Assembly (NCBI GenBank): GCA_016183575.1 | Contig: JACPEI010000023.1 | Location: 1 to 32,516 of the forward strand | Direction: 5' to 3' | Origin: Nitrosomonadales bacterium | GTDB lineage: Bacteria; Pseudomonadota; Gammaproteobacteria; Burkholderiales; Gallionellaceae | DNA: 32,516 nt | Part shown: one piece after another, positions 9,993 through 18,196 of the stretch | Layout of the letters: every line of letters starts with the position of its first letter | Position numbering within the stretch: the stretch's first letter is position 1 | The notes under the pieces: model-generated | The model's database searches: none | The model's input: only the letters and a program-made list of their open reading frames with translations | What the model was told of the DNA's origin: nothing | Translations under genes and position numbers: made by a program

Positions 9993-11545
9993 GACATCTC
10001 TTCCAAAGCGAATAATTCCCGCAACTTTGCGGTATCCAGATATTGCTCCACCGCATCGGCGAGCCGCTCCAGATCGGCTTCGCGGCGCGCGCGATAATCG
10101 GGCGTTGCCGCCTCGCGCAGCCCGGCCCAGTGCAACAGCGCGTCGGTCGCGGCACCCGACTCGAACAGGCCGTGCAGGTAGGTGGCGAGGATCTGCCCGT
10201 CGTTGCTGATTGCCCCGTCCGCGCCGTGCTCGAGCTGCACTGCCGGATGCTGCAGCGCGCGGCCCGCCGAAACCCCGGCATGGATCTCGTAGCCCGACAC
10301 CGGCGCGCCTTCCAGCATCAGCGTGCCGCGCATGTTGCGCAGCTGTTTTTCCGCTTGCAGCGTGGTGCCCAGCTCCAGCAGGCCCAGCCCGGCACTGCTG
10401 CCGGCTTCGCCTTCTAGCCCGAGCGGGTCGTAAATCGATTGCCCCAGCATCTGCAAGCCGCCGCAGATGCCGATGAGCTTGCCGCCGTAGCGCAGATGCC
10501 GCTGTATCGCTGCTTCCCAGCCTGCCTCGCGCAGGCTGGCGAGGTCGCCGCGCACCGCCTTGCTGCCCGGCAGGATGATCAGATCGGCGGCAGGAATAGC
10601 CTCGCCCAGCGCGATAAAGCTGAAATCGACTTGCGGATGCAGGCGCAGCGGATCAAAGTCGGTGTGGTTGCTGATATGCGGCAGGATGGGAACGACGATG
10701 CGCAGACTCCCTCTGATGAAACTACTAGCCATTCGACTAGGCTGACCAACTACGTCAGCCAAGTCGCTGGTTATCCCGCAAGCGGGAGAGGGTGGGGGTG
10801 GGGGTTGCTGAGCGGAGAGCGTAGTCGGCACGGCATCCTCCGCTTCCAGATGCAGCCCATGCAGATAAGGCAGCACGCCGAGCACCGGCTTGCCGGTATG
10901 CTGCTCCAGCCAATCAAGGCCAGGCTGCAGCAAGGCCAGATCGCCACGAAAGCGGTTGATGACGAAGCCGGCGACACGCGCCTGTTCGCTTGCCGAGAGC
11001 AGCGCCAGCGTACCGACCAGATGGGCGAACACGCCACCACGGTCGATGTCGGCGATCAGGATCACCGGGCAATCCACCGCTTCGGCAAAGCCCATGTTGG
11101 CGATGTCGCCCGCGCGCAGATTGATTTCGGCGGGACTGCCCGCGCCCTCGACCACTACTACGGAATATTGCGCAGACAGGCGTCGATGCGATTCCAGCAC
11201 CGCTGCGCGCGCCGTGTTTTTATAGGCGTGATATTCCAGCGCTTCCATATTGCCGATGGCATGGCCGTGAATGATGACCTGCGCGCCGGTGTCGCTGTTC
11301 GGCTTGAGCAGCACCGGGTTCATATCGGTGTGCGGCGCAAGGCGCGCGGCTTGCGCCTGCACCGCCTGCGCGCGCCCGATCTCGCCGCCGTCGCCGGTCA
11401 CCGCGCTGTTCAATGCCATGTTCTGCGGCTTGAACGGCGCGACGCGCACTTCCTGCCGCACCAGCCAGCGGCACAATGCCGCAACCAGCGTGCTCTTGCC
11501 GGCATCGGAGGTGGTGCCCTGCACCATCACTGTCCGCGCAGTCAT
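9980..11545 (-). CDS. cobQ: Cobyric acid synthase (CobQ/CbiP) with an in-frame repeat-derived insert
   Basis: Glutamine-dependent amidotransferase that converts adenosylcobyrinic a,c-diamide to adenosylcobyric acid. The ATG at 11545 overlaps the cobD stop (ATGA) and begins [20 protein letters not shown], the nucleotide-binding start of the family, so longer upstream readings are not used. The N-terminal ATPase domain ([34 protein letters not shown]) is followed by a class I glutaminase domain with the nucleophile in [11 protein letters not shown] and the histidine in YLHGLFES. Length is 521 residues, above the usual 480-510. Between the two domains, about 30-35 residues ([20 protein letters not shown] and following) have no family counterpart and are encoded by repeat DNA at about 10707-10806. 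The reading frame is kept, and the insert sits at the domain linker, so activity may survive. Confidence 0.94.
   Translation of the reverse strand: MTARTVMVQGTTSDAGKSTLVAALCRWLVRQEVRVAPFKPQNMALNSAVTGDGGEIGRAQAVQAQAARLAPHTDMNPVLLKPNSDTGAQVIIHGHAIGNMEALEYHAYKNTARAAVLESHRRLSAQYSVVVVEGAGSPAEINLRAGDIANMGFAEAVDCPVILIADIDRGGVFAHLVGTLALLSASEQARVAGFVINRFRGDLALLQPGLDWLEQHTGKPVLGVLPYLHGLHLEAEDAVPTTLSAQQPPPPPSPACGITSDLADVVGQPSRMASSFIRGSLRIVVPILPHISNHTDFDPLRLHPQVDFSFIALGEAIPAADLIILPGSKAVRGDLASLREAGWEAAIQRHLRYGGKLIGICGGLQMLGQSIYDPLGLEGEAGSSAGLGLLELGTTLQAEKQLRNMRGTLMLEGAPVSGYEIHAGVSAGRALQHPAVQLEHGADGAISNDGQILATYLHGLFESGAATDALLHWAGLREAATPDYRARREADLERLADAVEQYLDTAKLRELFALEEMSCAN
10707..10806. repeat. Repeat-derived insertion inside cobQ (edges approximate)
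   Basis: On the plus strand the block opens CTCCCTCTGATG and closes with CCGCAAGCGGGAGAGGG followed by a G/T-rich run. Inside it are small hairpins: GGCTGAC/GTCAGCC and CTAG...CTAG. The CCCGC-AA-GCGGG hairpin recurs at 32061-32082 upstream of hisF. The segment is translated as a proline run plus an unrelated stretch within CobQ. Edges were placed by where family similarity stops and are approximate. Confidence 0.6.
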
Positions 11546-12525
11546 CGCTTGATCCCGCCTAACGCTTCGGCGAGGCGCACCCATTGCGCCTCGTCGCGCG
11601 GCAGACCGAAACGCACGCTGGATGGAGCATCGAACAAACGCGTCAGGATGCCCTGTTGCGCCAGTTGCTGATGCACACTCGCGGCAGATGCGCAGCACAC
11701 CCATTGAAACAGGCTGCTGCCGCCGCTCGGCGGCAAGCCTTGCGTGCTCAGCAAATCCGCCAAGCGTTGCGCCGCCAGCGACAGAGCCTTGCGCGTTGCG
11801 TCTTGCCAAGCCGTATCGCGCAAGGCCAGTGTCGCCACATAGCGCGACGGCGCGGCAATCGGCCACGGCCCCAGCGACTCGGCAAGCGGTTGCAAAACAT
11901 TTTCTTCCGCCAACACGAAGCCGACCCGCGCACCGGCCAGGCCGAAAAATTTTCCCAGCGAGCGCAGCACGATCAAACCGGGGCGCGGGCAGGCCGATGC
12001 GAGGCTGTGTTCGGGCGTGGCATCAATGAACGCCTCGTCCACCACCAGCCAGCCGCCGCGCGCCGCCAGTTGCGCATGCATATCCAGCAATTCTTTCCGA
12101 CGAAAAAGTTTACCGGTTGGATTGTTCGGATTGACGATGACCGCGATCTGCGCGGTCGTGCCGGCTTGCAATATCTCTGCCGCAGTCATGCCGACGACAT
12201 GGTGTCCACAGCGCTGCCAGGCATGCGCGTGTTCCGCGTAACTGGGCGCGACGAGCGCCACTTGCACTGGCGAGCGCAACATCGGCAGAGCCTGGATCGC
12301 CGCCTGCGAACCCGCCACCGCCAGCAATTGCGCTGTGCCGTAACAGGCTTGTGCGGCGGCATTCAGCCCGTCGTCATCCTGCGGCAGGCGTTGCCAAACC
12401 TCGTTCGGCACGACGGGCACCGGCCAGCCGTGCGGATTGATGCCGGTGGACAGGTCCAGCCAGTCTGCCTCGGCTATTCCATATTGCCGCGCGGCGTGGC
12501 GCAGCCGCCCCCCGTGCTCAAGCAT
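11542..12525 (-). CDS. cobD: Threonine-phosphate decarboxylase CobD (PLP aminotransferase fold)
   Basis: Decarboxylates L-threonine-O-3-phosphate to (R)-1-amino-2-propanol phosphate, the linker that CbiB attaches to cobyric acid. I start at ATG 12525 ([17 protein letters not shown]), the typical CobD N-terminus with the [13 protein letters not shown] motif soon after, giving 327 residues. An upstream in-frame ATG at 12639 would add residues coded within a repeat and is rejected. PLP-binding features: [18 protein letters not shown] and the Schiff-base lysine in [17 protein letters not shown]. The start overlaps the end of cbiB by 8 bases and the stop overlaps the cobQ start, so the genes are translationally coupled. 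Confidence 0.94.
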   Translation of the reverse strand: MLEHGGRLRHAARQYGIAEADWLDLSTGINPHGWPVPVVPNEVWQRLPQDDDGLNAAAQACYGTAQLLAVAGSQAAIQALPMLRSPVQVALVAPSYAEHAHAWQRCGHHVVGMTAAEILQAGTTAQIAVIVNPNNPTGKLFRRKELLDMHAQLAARGGWLVVDEAFIDATPEHSLASACPRPGLIVLRSLGKFFGLAGARVGFVLAEENVLQPLAESLGPWPIAAPSRYVATLALRDTAWQDATRKALSLAAQRLADLLSTQGLPPSGGSSLFQWVCCASAASVHQQLAQQGILTRLFDAPSSVRFGLPRDEAQWVRLAEALGGIKR

Positions 12526-13660
12526 GTTGCCACCACGCTGCCGCAATTGAATCAACGCGAACATCTTTAAATTCCGTTCGGGCTGAGCCTGTCGAAGCCT
12601 GTCCTGAGCTTGATGCCGTAAGTTTATGCCCTTCGACAAGGCCTTTAGTTCTGAGCGGAGTCAAAGGGTCGGGGCGAACGGGAGGGAATTTTTCATACCA
12701 ACTCAATAGCAGCGCGCCCAGCGTAATGACGAGCAGCCATGCATACAGAGTATGGCGCACCAGCCGCACGGCACGCGCAATGTCCGCCGCGCCTGCCGCC
12801 ATGCCGCAGCCCAGCAGCGGACGCTGTTCCGATCTGCCGTGATAGATCGCCGCGCCGCCGAGCCGCACGCGCAACGCCCCCGCCCCGGCAGCCATTACCG
12901 GCCCGGCATTCGGGCTTTCCCAGGCTGCGGCCTGTTGCCGCCAGCAATGCAGCGCACTGCGCGTATGCCCCAGTAACGCGTAACTCAACGCGGTCAGGCG
13001 CGCCGGAATGAAATTCAGCACATCGTCGAGGCGCGCCGCAGCCCAGCCGAAACAGTTATAGCGCGCATTGCGGTAGCCCCACATCGCATCCAGCGTATTG
13101 CTCAAACGATACAGCAATACGCCCGGCGCACCCGCCAGCACGAACCAGAACAGCGCGGCGAAGATCGCATCGTTGCCGTTTTCCAGCACCGATTCCACTG
13201 CGGCGCGCGAGATGCCGGACTCGTCCAATTGACTGGTGTCGCGGCTGACCATCAAGCCCACTTGCCGGCGCGCATCCGGCAAGCCTCCGGCGGAAAAGGC
13301 GGCAACCACCCGCTCGGCATGTTCGCGCAGGCTGCGCGGCGCGATCGCAAAATACAGCAGCACGATGGAAAACAGCGTTCCAAAAATGGCGGATTGTTGC
13401 AGCAGCGCCGCAATCAGTACGAGCGGGACCAGCAACACGCTGACTGCGGCAATGCCGCGCAGGTAGCGCGCGGCAGGAACTGCATCCCCCAGTTCATAAT
13501 CTGCTGGCCCATAAGCTATTTTTTCAACCCATCGCGCCAGCCGGCCGAAACCCGCCAGTGGGTGGAAACGGCGCGGCTCGCCCAATAGCCGGTCAAGCAA
13601 CACCGCCGCCAATATCATCAGCGGCACTTCCAGGTGATTGAAAAATGGTAGCGGCATCAT
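12518..13660 (-). CDS. cbiB: Adenosylcobinamide-phosphate synthase CbiB with a repeat-derived C-terminal tail
   Basis: Membrane enzyme that condenses adenosylcobyric acid with aminopropanol phosphate. Family motifs: LLDRLLGEPRRFHPLAGFGRL, LREHAERVVAA, the MVSRDTSQLDESGISRAAVESVLENGND core, and LDAMWGYRNARYNCFGWAAARLDDVLNFIPARLTA, all highly characteristic. Four or five membrane helices are present. Normal CbiB is about 310-325 residues; this frame runs to 380. After the last helix (LLLSWYEKF, about residue 325) the final 50 or so residues (PLTPLRTKGLVEGHKL, SSSGQASTGSARTEF) are translated from a 108-bp repeat at 12574-12681. The frame then reaches a stop inside the cobD start region. The core enzyme is complete. 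Confidence 0.94.
   Translation of the reverse strand: MMPLPFFNHLEVPLMILAAVLLDRLLGEPRRFHPLAGFGRLARWVEKIAYGPADYELGDAVPAARYLRGIAAVSVLLVPLVLIAALLQQSAIFGTLFSIVLLYFAIAPRSLREHAERVVAAFSAGGLPDARRQVGLMVSRDTSQLDESGISRAAVESVLENGNDAIFAALFWFVLAGAPGVLLYRLSNTLDAMWGYRNARYNCFGWAAARLDDVLNFIPARLTALSYALLGHTRSALHCWRQQAAAWESPNAGPVMAAGAGALRVRLGGAAIYHGRSEQRPLLGCGMAAGAADIARAVRLVRHTLYAWLLVITLGALLLSWYEKFPPVRPDPLTPLRTKGLVEGHKLTASSSGQASTGSARTEFKDVRVDSIAAAWWQHA
12574..12681. repeat. 108-bp repeat at the cbiB 3' end
   Basis: The block starts CCGTTCG and ends CGAACGG, 7-bp terminal inverted repeats. Inside are GCCTGTCGAAG and CTTCGACAAGGC in opposite orientation and GTCCTGAGCTTG/CTGAGCGGAG motifs. This GAGCCTGTCGAAG / CTTCGACAAG vocabulary is familiar from dispersed repeats in many proteobacteria. 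Length 108 is divisible by three and the block is open in the cbiB frame. Confidence 0.65.
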
Positions 13661-13725
13661 CGGTCGGCGAAGGATGCTGCCGCAACAATGGCGTTCGGGA
13701 AGATCACGGGAAATTCGCCCGACTG

Positions 13726-14340
13726 TTACAGCTCGACGCCCGGCTGCGCACAGACGCCCGCATCGAACGCATGTTTTATCGGGCGCATTTCGGTGACGGT
13801 GTCGGCGTATTCGATCAGCGCATCGGGCGCGGCGCGCCCGGTCAATACCACGTGCTGCATTGCCGGGCGGTTGCGCAGCGCTTCCAGCACTTGCTCGATT
13901 TGCAGGTAGTTGAGCTTCAACGCGATGTTGATTTCATCCAGCACCACCAGCGCAATATCCGGGTTGCGCAACATGCCGCAAGCCATATCCCATGCAGCTT
14001 GCGCCGAGGCAATGTCGCGCTGCTTGTCCTGGGTTTCCCAGGTGAAGCCTTCGCCCATCACGTGATACTCGACTTCCGGAAAACGCCGGAAAAATGCTTC
14101 CTCGCCGGTGGGAGAGCTTCCCTTGATGAACTGCACTACGCCGACGCGCATGTTGTGCCCGAGGGCACGGGCGATCATGCCGAAGGCCGCGGTGCTCTTG
14201 CCTTTGCCGTTGCCGGTGTGCACCAGCACCACGCCGCGGCTCTCGGTGGCGCGGTCGATCTTTGCATCGACCACTTCCTTGTGGCGTTGCGTGCGAGCGC
14301 GGTGCCGCTCCTCGGCAGACGCCGTATCCTTATCGCTCAT
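13726..14340 (-). CDS. cobO: Cob(I)yrinic acid a,c-diamide adenosyltransferase (CobO/BtuR type)
   Basis: Transfers the adenosyl group of ATP to cob(I)alamin or corrinoid precursors. The start is ATG 14340 (MSDKDT...), whose AT overlaps the btuM stop as TAATG; a longer upstream reading lies wholly within btuM and is rejected. 204 residues, standard for the family. The P-loop in VLVHTGNGKGKSTAAFGM, VQFIKGSSPTGEE, the FTWETQDKQRD segment and the Walker B LVVLDEINIALKLNYL, then VVLTGRAAPDALIEYADTVTEM, are all hallmark BtuR/CobO motifs. It lies between btuM and cbiB, so imported corrinoids can be adenosylated at once. Confidence 0.96.
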   Translation of the reverse strand: MSDKDTASAEERHRARTQRHKEVVDAKIDRATESRGVVLVHTGNGKGKSTAAFGMIARALGHNMRVGVVQFIKGSSPTGEEAFFRRFPEVEYHVMGEGFTWETQDKQRDIASAQAAWDMACGMLRNPDIALVVLDEINIALKLNYLQIEQVLEALRNRPAMQHVVLTGRAAPDALIEYADTVTEMRPIKHAFDAGVCAQPGVEL

Positions 14341-14912
14341 TATTTGCCTGTTGCACTGGCAACAACCGGCGCACGCGCGGACAGCAGCGCATACAACGCG
14401 GCCGCGCACGCCAGATACAGCAGGCCGCCTGCCAAATACTGGGGATAATATTGCACCACGCGGGCAGCGTATTCGGCCATGCCCATGTCAGGGTGGCGTC
14501 CGGAGAACCAGTAGAACGCCCCATTGGAGATAAGGAATGCCGCGCTCAGCGCGGCAACAGAAAGGCCGGCAAACACCCCCAGGCTGCGCAGGCTGTGCTG
14601 ATGAACGCGCGCGTAGTAGCGGCCCGCAAACCACAGCACCGCATAGGTCGGAATCAAAAACCAGTAAGCGGGCGTAACGCAATAGTCGCTCACGCCCAGA
14701 TGGGCGATTGCCACGTAATCCAGCGCAGCCGCTTCAAGCAGCAACCCGACAAGCAACAGCGGGCTGGCGATGAAGAAACCGGCCAGCAGAAACACCGCCA
14801 GCGAAGCATCCGGCAGATGCAGCGCACTGCCGAAATGATGCATGCGCGTGGCCGCCATCAAGGCCACCAAAGCCAAGCCGATTAACATTGAACGTCGGGA
14901 TAACAGTTTCAT
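14340..14912 (-). CDS. btuM: Cobalamin transporter BtuM (solitary ECF S-component-like)
   Basis: Inner-membrane protein of 190 residues with about six hydrophobic helices. BtuM, described from Thiobacillus denitrificans, is a small membrane protein related to ECF transporter S-components that takes up vitamin B12 without the usual ECF module. A conserved cysteine in it ligates cobalt and allows decyanation of cyanocobalamin. Here a cysteine at residue 78 sits in HLGVSDYCVTPAYWFL, the equivalent position and context. The location directly after btuB and overlapping cobO, behind a cobalamin riboswitch, fits. No BtuC, BtuD or BtuF gene is seen in the window, so BtuM would be the inner-membrane step. 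I assigned it from memory of the family plus context. Confidence 0.82.
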   Translation of the reverse strand: MKLLSRRSMLIGLALVALMAATRMHHFGSALHLPDASLAVFLLAGFFIASPLLLVGLLLEAAALDYVAIAHLGVSDYCVTPAYWFLIPTYAVLWFAGRYYARVHQHSLRSLGVFAGLSVAALSAAFLISNGAFYWFSGRHPDMGMAEYAARVVQYYPQYLAGGLLYLACAAALYALLSARAPVVASATGK

Positions 14913-14969
14913 GTTGCGCTCCTTAGAAGTATAAAAATTGACACTTGAAAATTCACTGCGACTACTCGA

Positions 14970-16793
14970 TCAGTTTCCGGGTTGATAATTCAGCGTGAAG
15001 TATAACCCGCGCCCCGCCTGATTATAGAACTGCGCGGTCTCGTATCGCTTGTCCAGCAGGTTGTCGATACGGCCCTGCATCGACCAGCCCTGTGCAATGC
15101 GGTATTCGGCGCGCACGTCGAGCAAACCGTAGCCGCCCAATCGCTTGGCGCCGGTATTGGCGAGATCATCGAAGCGGCGGCCTTCCGCATACAGCGAACC
15201 GGCAAAACGATAGGCACCCAAGTCACGCGCCGCTTCGATGCGCATCGCTTCGGTCGCGCGCCGGTTCAGCAGCTTGCCCTGATTCGCGCCGGATGTTTGA
15301 CGCGGGTCTTGCAAGGTCAGCGTGCCGTTGATGTCCCAATCTGCGAACTGTGTTTGCAACTGCCCTTCCAGCCCGTTCAGCCGTGCGGTGTTGATATTAA
15401 CGGGAGTAAAGCTGGCATCGAAGCCGATCAAATCGGTAATGTCGGTTTGATACGCATTCAGCGACCACTTGCCAAATGTGCCATGCCCCGCCACACCCGC
15501 TTCGATGCTGCGCGACAACTCGGGACGCAACGCCGCACTGCCGAATCCCGGGTAATACAACTGATTGAAGGTCGGCGCCTTGAACGCCGTGCCATAGGAG
15601 GCCGTCAGGCGCAACGTGTCGCTGAGCGCATAACCGTAACCCAAACCGGCGGTGTTATGCCCGCCGAACTGCTGGTTGTCGTCGCGCCGCAGGCTGGCCT
15701 GCAGGCTGTGCGCGCCGAAACTGCCCTGATACTGCCCGAACAGCGCGCGGTTGCGGCGCGCGGTCTGTGCGTAGGCGCGCAGGCTTTCGATGCGGTCCTG
15801 CTGGTAGTCCAGTCCGGCGCTGACCAACTGATCGGCGCTTAACGCAAAATCATTCTGCCAGGTCAGGCTGTCGCGCTGCGTGTTGTAGCGGTCGATATAC
15901 AAACCGTTGAAGAACAAATCGGAGTCATCCTGGCTGCGTCCGGCGCGCAGCGTCATATGCCATTGTTCGGCAGCGGCAAACTGCGCGCTGCCGCCCAGCA
16001 CCTGCTGCGCCGATTTGGCCTCGTTTCCGGCGAAGATGCTGCCGTCAGTTTGCACGGTGCTATTCGCCTGCAGCGCGTTGAAATCAGCCGTCGCGCCATT
16101 GTCGAAGCGATAGCCGCCGCGCAGTCCCAGCGACAAATTGCGATAGCCGTCTTTGTCCGGCTCATTAACAAAACAACCTGCCACCAGACTGCCACGGCAC
16201 GCATTAAAGCCGCTGGTGTCCTGCTGATTGAGTTTCGCATTAAACCAGCCCTGCTCGCCGCCGCCGCTCAGGCCGAGCGCGCCGTTGACCGTGCCATAAC
16301 TCCCCGCCGTCGCGCTGAACGAGGGAGTCAATGCGCCGCCGCCCTTGCGGGTGAAAATCTGGATCACGCCGCCGATCGCTTCCGAGCCATACAGGCTGGC
16401 GCGCGGGCCGCGCACAATTTCGATGCGCTCGATTTGTTGTACGGGAATATCCTGAAACGAAGCGGTGCCTAAAGTCGCCGAACCGACCTTGATGCCGTCC
16501 ACCAGCACCAATACATGGTCGGCATTGGTGCCGCGCAGAAACACCGAAGTCGCCTTGCCCGCGCCGCCGTTGTTGCTGAGGGTCAAGCCGGCCACGCCGC
16601 GCAGCACATCCGGCAGGGATTGCGCTTGCAGGCGTTCAATGTCCTGACGGGTGATGATGGAAACGGAAGCCAAGGTTGCATCGGCGGATTGCGCGGTGCG
16701 CGTGGCGGTGACGACTATGTCCGGCAAGGTTTCGTTTGCGTAGGCATGGGTACAAGCCGCACCGAGCAGCGCGGCAGATAGTTTGTATTTCAT
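14970..16793 (-). CDS. btuB: TonB-dependent vitamin B12 receptor BtuB
   Basis: Outer-membrane beta-barrel of 607 residues that binds cobalamins and imports them using TonB energy. A signal peptide (about residues 1-19, ending HAYA) is followed by the TonB box LPDIVVTATR. The plug domain has SLPDVLRGVAGLTLSNNGG, VFLRGTNADHVLVLVDGIKV and IERIEIVRGPRASLYGSEAIGGVIQIFTRKG. The rest is a barrel with many alternating aromatic strands, ending YFTLNYQPGN. A ribosome site (AGGAG) precedes the ATG, and a cobalamin riboswitch lies in the leader. First gene of the operon. The plug matches BtuB closely, and the riboswitch settles the substrate. Confidence 0.95.
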   Translation of the reverse strand: MKYKLSAALLGAACTHAYANETLPDIVVTATRTAQSADATLASVSIITRQDIERLQAQSLPDVLRGVAGLTLSNNGGAGKATSVFLRGTNADHVLVLVDGIKVGSATLGTASFQDIPVQQIERIEIVRGPRASLYGSEAIGGVIQIFTRKGGGALTPSFSATAGSYGTVNGALGLSGGGEQGWFNAKLNQQDTSGFNACRGSLVAGCFVNEPDKDGYRNLSLGLRGGYRFDNGATADFNALQANSTVQTDGSIFAGNEAKSAQQVLGGSAQFAAAEQWHMTLRAGRSQDDSDLFFNGLYIDRYNTQRDSLTWQNDFALSADQLVSAGLDYQQDRIESLRAYAQTARRNRALFGQYQGSFGAHSLQASLRRDDNQQFGGHNTAGLGYGYALSDTLRLTASYGTAFKAPTFNQLYYPGFGSAALRPELSRSIEAGVAGHGTFGKWSLNAYQTDITDLIGFDASFTPVNINTARLNGLEGQLQTQFADWDINGTLTLQDPRQTSGANQGKLLNRRATEAMRIEAARDLGAYRFAGSLYAEGRRFDDLANTGAKRLGGYGLLDVRAEYRIAQGWSMQGRIDNLLDKRYETAQFYNQAGRGLYFTLNYQPGN

Positions 16794-16929
16794 TTGAAGT
16801 GCTCCTGAAAATTTCCAAGCGTCCCCGTTGGAAGATTAAATTCAGGAAATGCGGCGGGCAAAAAGCTAGAGACTGAACGGCTGTTCATTTTCCGATGCGC
16901 CACCCGCAGCATCTCCTGTTCCTTTTGCT

Positions 16930-17101
16930 TCCAGGCCGGTCTCCGGGCTCGCAAGTCTTGATTTGCCGCCTTCCCATGATCGCTCACAGTGGCCTACTGG
17001 CAAATCCGCACTCGCTTACCGTTGCGGGGGCAGCACAGGCATCGGGTTATTTCCCCTCACCTGTTTCCCGTTTAACCCGTCTGCAAGCAGACGGGAACCT
17101 C
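16930..17101 (-). ncRNA. Cobalamin (AdoCbl) riboswitch upstream of btuB
   Basis: On the minus strand the leader shows the conserved elements of the cobalamin riboswitch in order: GGTTCCCGTC with pairing GACGGGTTAAACGGGAAAC, AGGTGAGG, CTGCCCCCGCAACGGTAAG, GCCACTG, GGGAAGGCGGC, and the B12 box GAGCCCGGAGACCGGCCTGG. The aptamer ends about 135 bases before the btuB ATG, which leaves room for an expression platform that sequesters the ribosome site. It should repress the btuB-to-cobS operon when adenosylcobalamin is plentiful. Confidence 0.93.
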
Positions 17102-17230
17102 AAAGCAGCACGCACTTTAACACAGGCGCGGCGCGCACAAATGAAAGGCCTTGGTAAAAAATCACAAACCGCTTTCAGAACTCCGGCTTACCGTTTGACT
17201 TATCAGCACTTTTCAAATTATAGTCAGCGC

Positions 17231-17431
17231 ATGGAAAACGAATTGAACGCGCTGGAAGGCAAACTTGCCCAGCTGATACAAGTGAGCGGCAAGCTGCGTG
17301 CGGAAAACCACCAGTTGCGCCAGGAACTGGCGCATGCGCTCAGCAATCACCGCCAATGCAGCGACAGGGTGGCAAGCGCGAAGACGCGTTTGGAAAAATT
17401 GCTGCTCACCCTCCCCGAAGAGCGAACATGA
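17231..17431 (+). CDS. Small coiled-coil protein, ZapB-like (cell division)
   Basis: Short protein of 66 residues that is coiled coil almost throughout, with leucine/isoleucine heptads (LNALEGKLAQLIQVSGKLRAENHQLRQEL). It resembles the small ZapB-like or TIGR02449-type proteins that precede zapA in many beta- and gammaproteobacteria. Its stop overlaps the zapA ATG (17428-17431), so the two are co-translated. A role at the division ring with ZapA is inferred from this linkage. A longer in-frame reading back to 16895 runs through the riboswitch and is rejected. The ribosome site is weak. Confidence 0.8.
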   Translation: MENELNALEGKLAQLIQVSGKLRAENHQLRQELAHALSNHRQCSDRVASAKTRLEKLLLTLPEERT

Positions 17432-17751
17432 GCGGCGCCACCAAAACAGCCACAAAAACGTTGGACATCAAGCTTCTCGACCGCGAATTGCGCGTCGCCT
17501 GCCCCGAAGACGAGCGCGGCGAACTGCTCGATGCGGTCGCCTATCTGGACAAGAAAATGCGCGAGATCCGCGATGCCGGCAAGATCGCCAGCGTCGAACG
17601 CATCGCGCTGATGGCCGCGCTCAACATCACCCACGAACTGCTTTCCGTGAAAATCGGACGCGGCTTTGACGTCGCCGATTTTAAGCGTAGAATCGATTTC
17701 ATGCAGACGGCGATCGACCAGGCGTTGGCCGAACAGGACACGCTGTTCTGA
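17428..17751 (+). CDS. zapA: Cell division protein ZapA
   Basis: FtsZ-binding protein that cross-links protofilaments at the division ring. 107 residues from ATG 17428. The N-terminal part has LDIKLLDRELRVACPEDERGELLDAVAYLDKKMREIRDAGKIASVERIALMAALNITHELL, the ZapA globular domain with its arginine (DRE) and the conserved IALMAALNITHELL helix, followed by a C-terminal coiled coil. An upstream in-frame ATG at 17356 is possible but lies in the previous gene. zapA directly before 6S RNA is a conserved arrangement. Confidence 0.93.
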   Translation: MSGATKTATKTLDIKLLDRELRVACPEDERGELLDAVAYLDKKMREIRDAGKIASVERIALMAALNITHELLSVKIGRGFDVADFKRRIDFMQTAIDQALAEQDTLF

Positions 17752-17755
17752 GTTT

Positions 17756-17945
17756 ATCCCCTGCGGTGTTCGACAGATCCATATATTCTTTGAACCAATA
17801 AGCTTTGCTTAAGGCCGCGACCCTTGATGTTACTGTTGTGAACGTCCCCAGCCGATGTATTTGGCGGACGTACCTGATGTGACTGGGAAGTGGCTCTCTT
17901 GAACCCAAGTTCAAGATGCTGGGTCAACGGCACAGGCGGGGGACT
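17756..17945 (+). ncRNA. ssrS: 6S RNA
   Basis: About 185-190 bases, directly after zapA, the standard site of ssrS. The 5' part CCCCTGCGGTGTTCG can pair with the 3' part GGCACAGGCGGGG. Near the 3' end, TCTTGAACCCAAGTTCAAG followed by GGGTCAACGGCACAGGC matches the conserved CTTGAACC...GGTTCAAG closing-stem region of known 6S RNAs. The middle should form the open bubble that mimics a promoter and binds sigma-70 RNA polymerase in stationary phase. Ends are approximate. No folate cyclo-ligase gene (ygfA), the usual next gene in gammaproteobacteria, follows here. Confidence 0.87.
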
Positions 17946-17953
17946 TTATTTCG

Positions 17954-17981
17954 GTGCGACCTTATTCGGGTCGCACTTTTT
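17954..17981 (+). terminator. Intrinsic terminator after 6S RNA
   Basis: GTGCGACC (17954-17961) pairs with GGTCGCAC (17969-17976) around a 7-base loop, followed by five T residues. It would end transcription of zapA and 6S RNA. Confidence 0.85.
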
Positions 17982-18091
17982 ACAGACGTAAACCATGCGC
18001 AACTATCCAGCATGCAATTCCATACACTGGATGGTCGCGCGAATATCTTTAATTTCGTCACTGGGTGTAAAACTGAATTACCCCACAATAA

Positions 18092-18151
18092 CCATGTAGG
18101 GTGCATTCCATGCACCAATAGCAATGGTGCATGGAATGCACCCTACGATAT
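18092..18151. repeat. 60-bp palindromic element, intergenic copy
   Basis: A CCAT, a 51-bp inverted repeat with 21-base arms and a 9-base loop, then GATAT. Each arm (GTAGGGTGCATTCCATGCAC and one more C) is itself a hairpin (GGTGCAT/ATGCACC). The copy at 24107-24166 is identical in both arms and in the CCAT and GATAT flanks but lies in the opposite orientation; only the 9-base loops differ. The rest of 17982-18196 holds no gene that I can support. Confidence 0.9.
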
Positions 18152-18196
18152 TGCACTATTGATGGGGAAATAGAATAACCCTGGGGGTTTTTAGGC

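Noticed and set aside
11546-11866. N-terminal extension of CobQ
   Set aside because: It runs through cobD in another frame; the canonical CobQ start is at 11545 with an ATGA overlap.
12526-12639. N-terminal extension of CobD
   Set aside because: Encoded by the repeat at the cbiB end; the family start MLEHGG is at 12525.
16895-17230. N-terminal extension of the coiled-coil gene upstream of 17231
   Set aside because: The extension is translated from the antisense of the cobalamin riboswitch and has no conserved protein features; the coiled coil begins at the 17231 ATG.
17916-18173. Small open frame of 85 codons on the plus strand
   Set aside because: It covers the end of 6S RNA, its terminator and the palindromic repeat; no ribosome site or domain.
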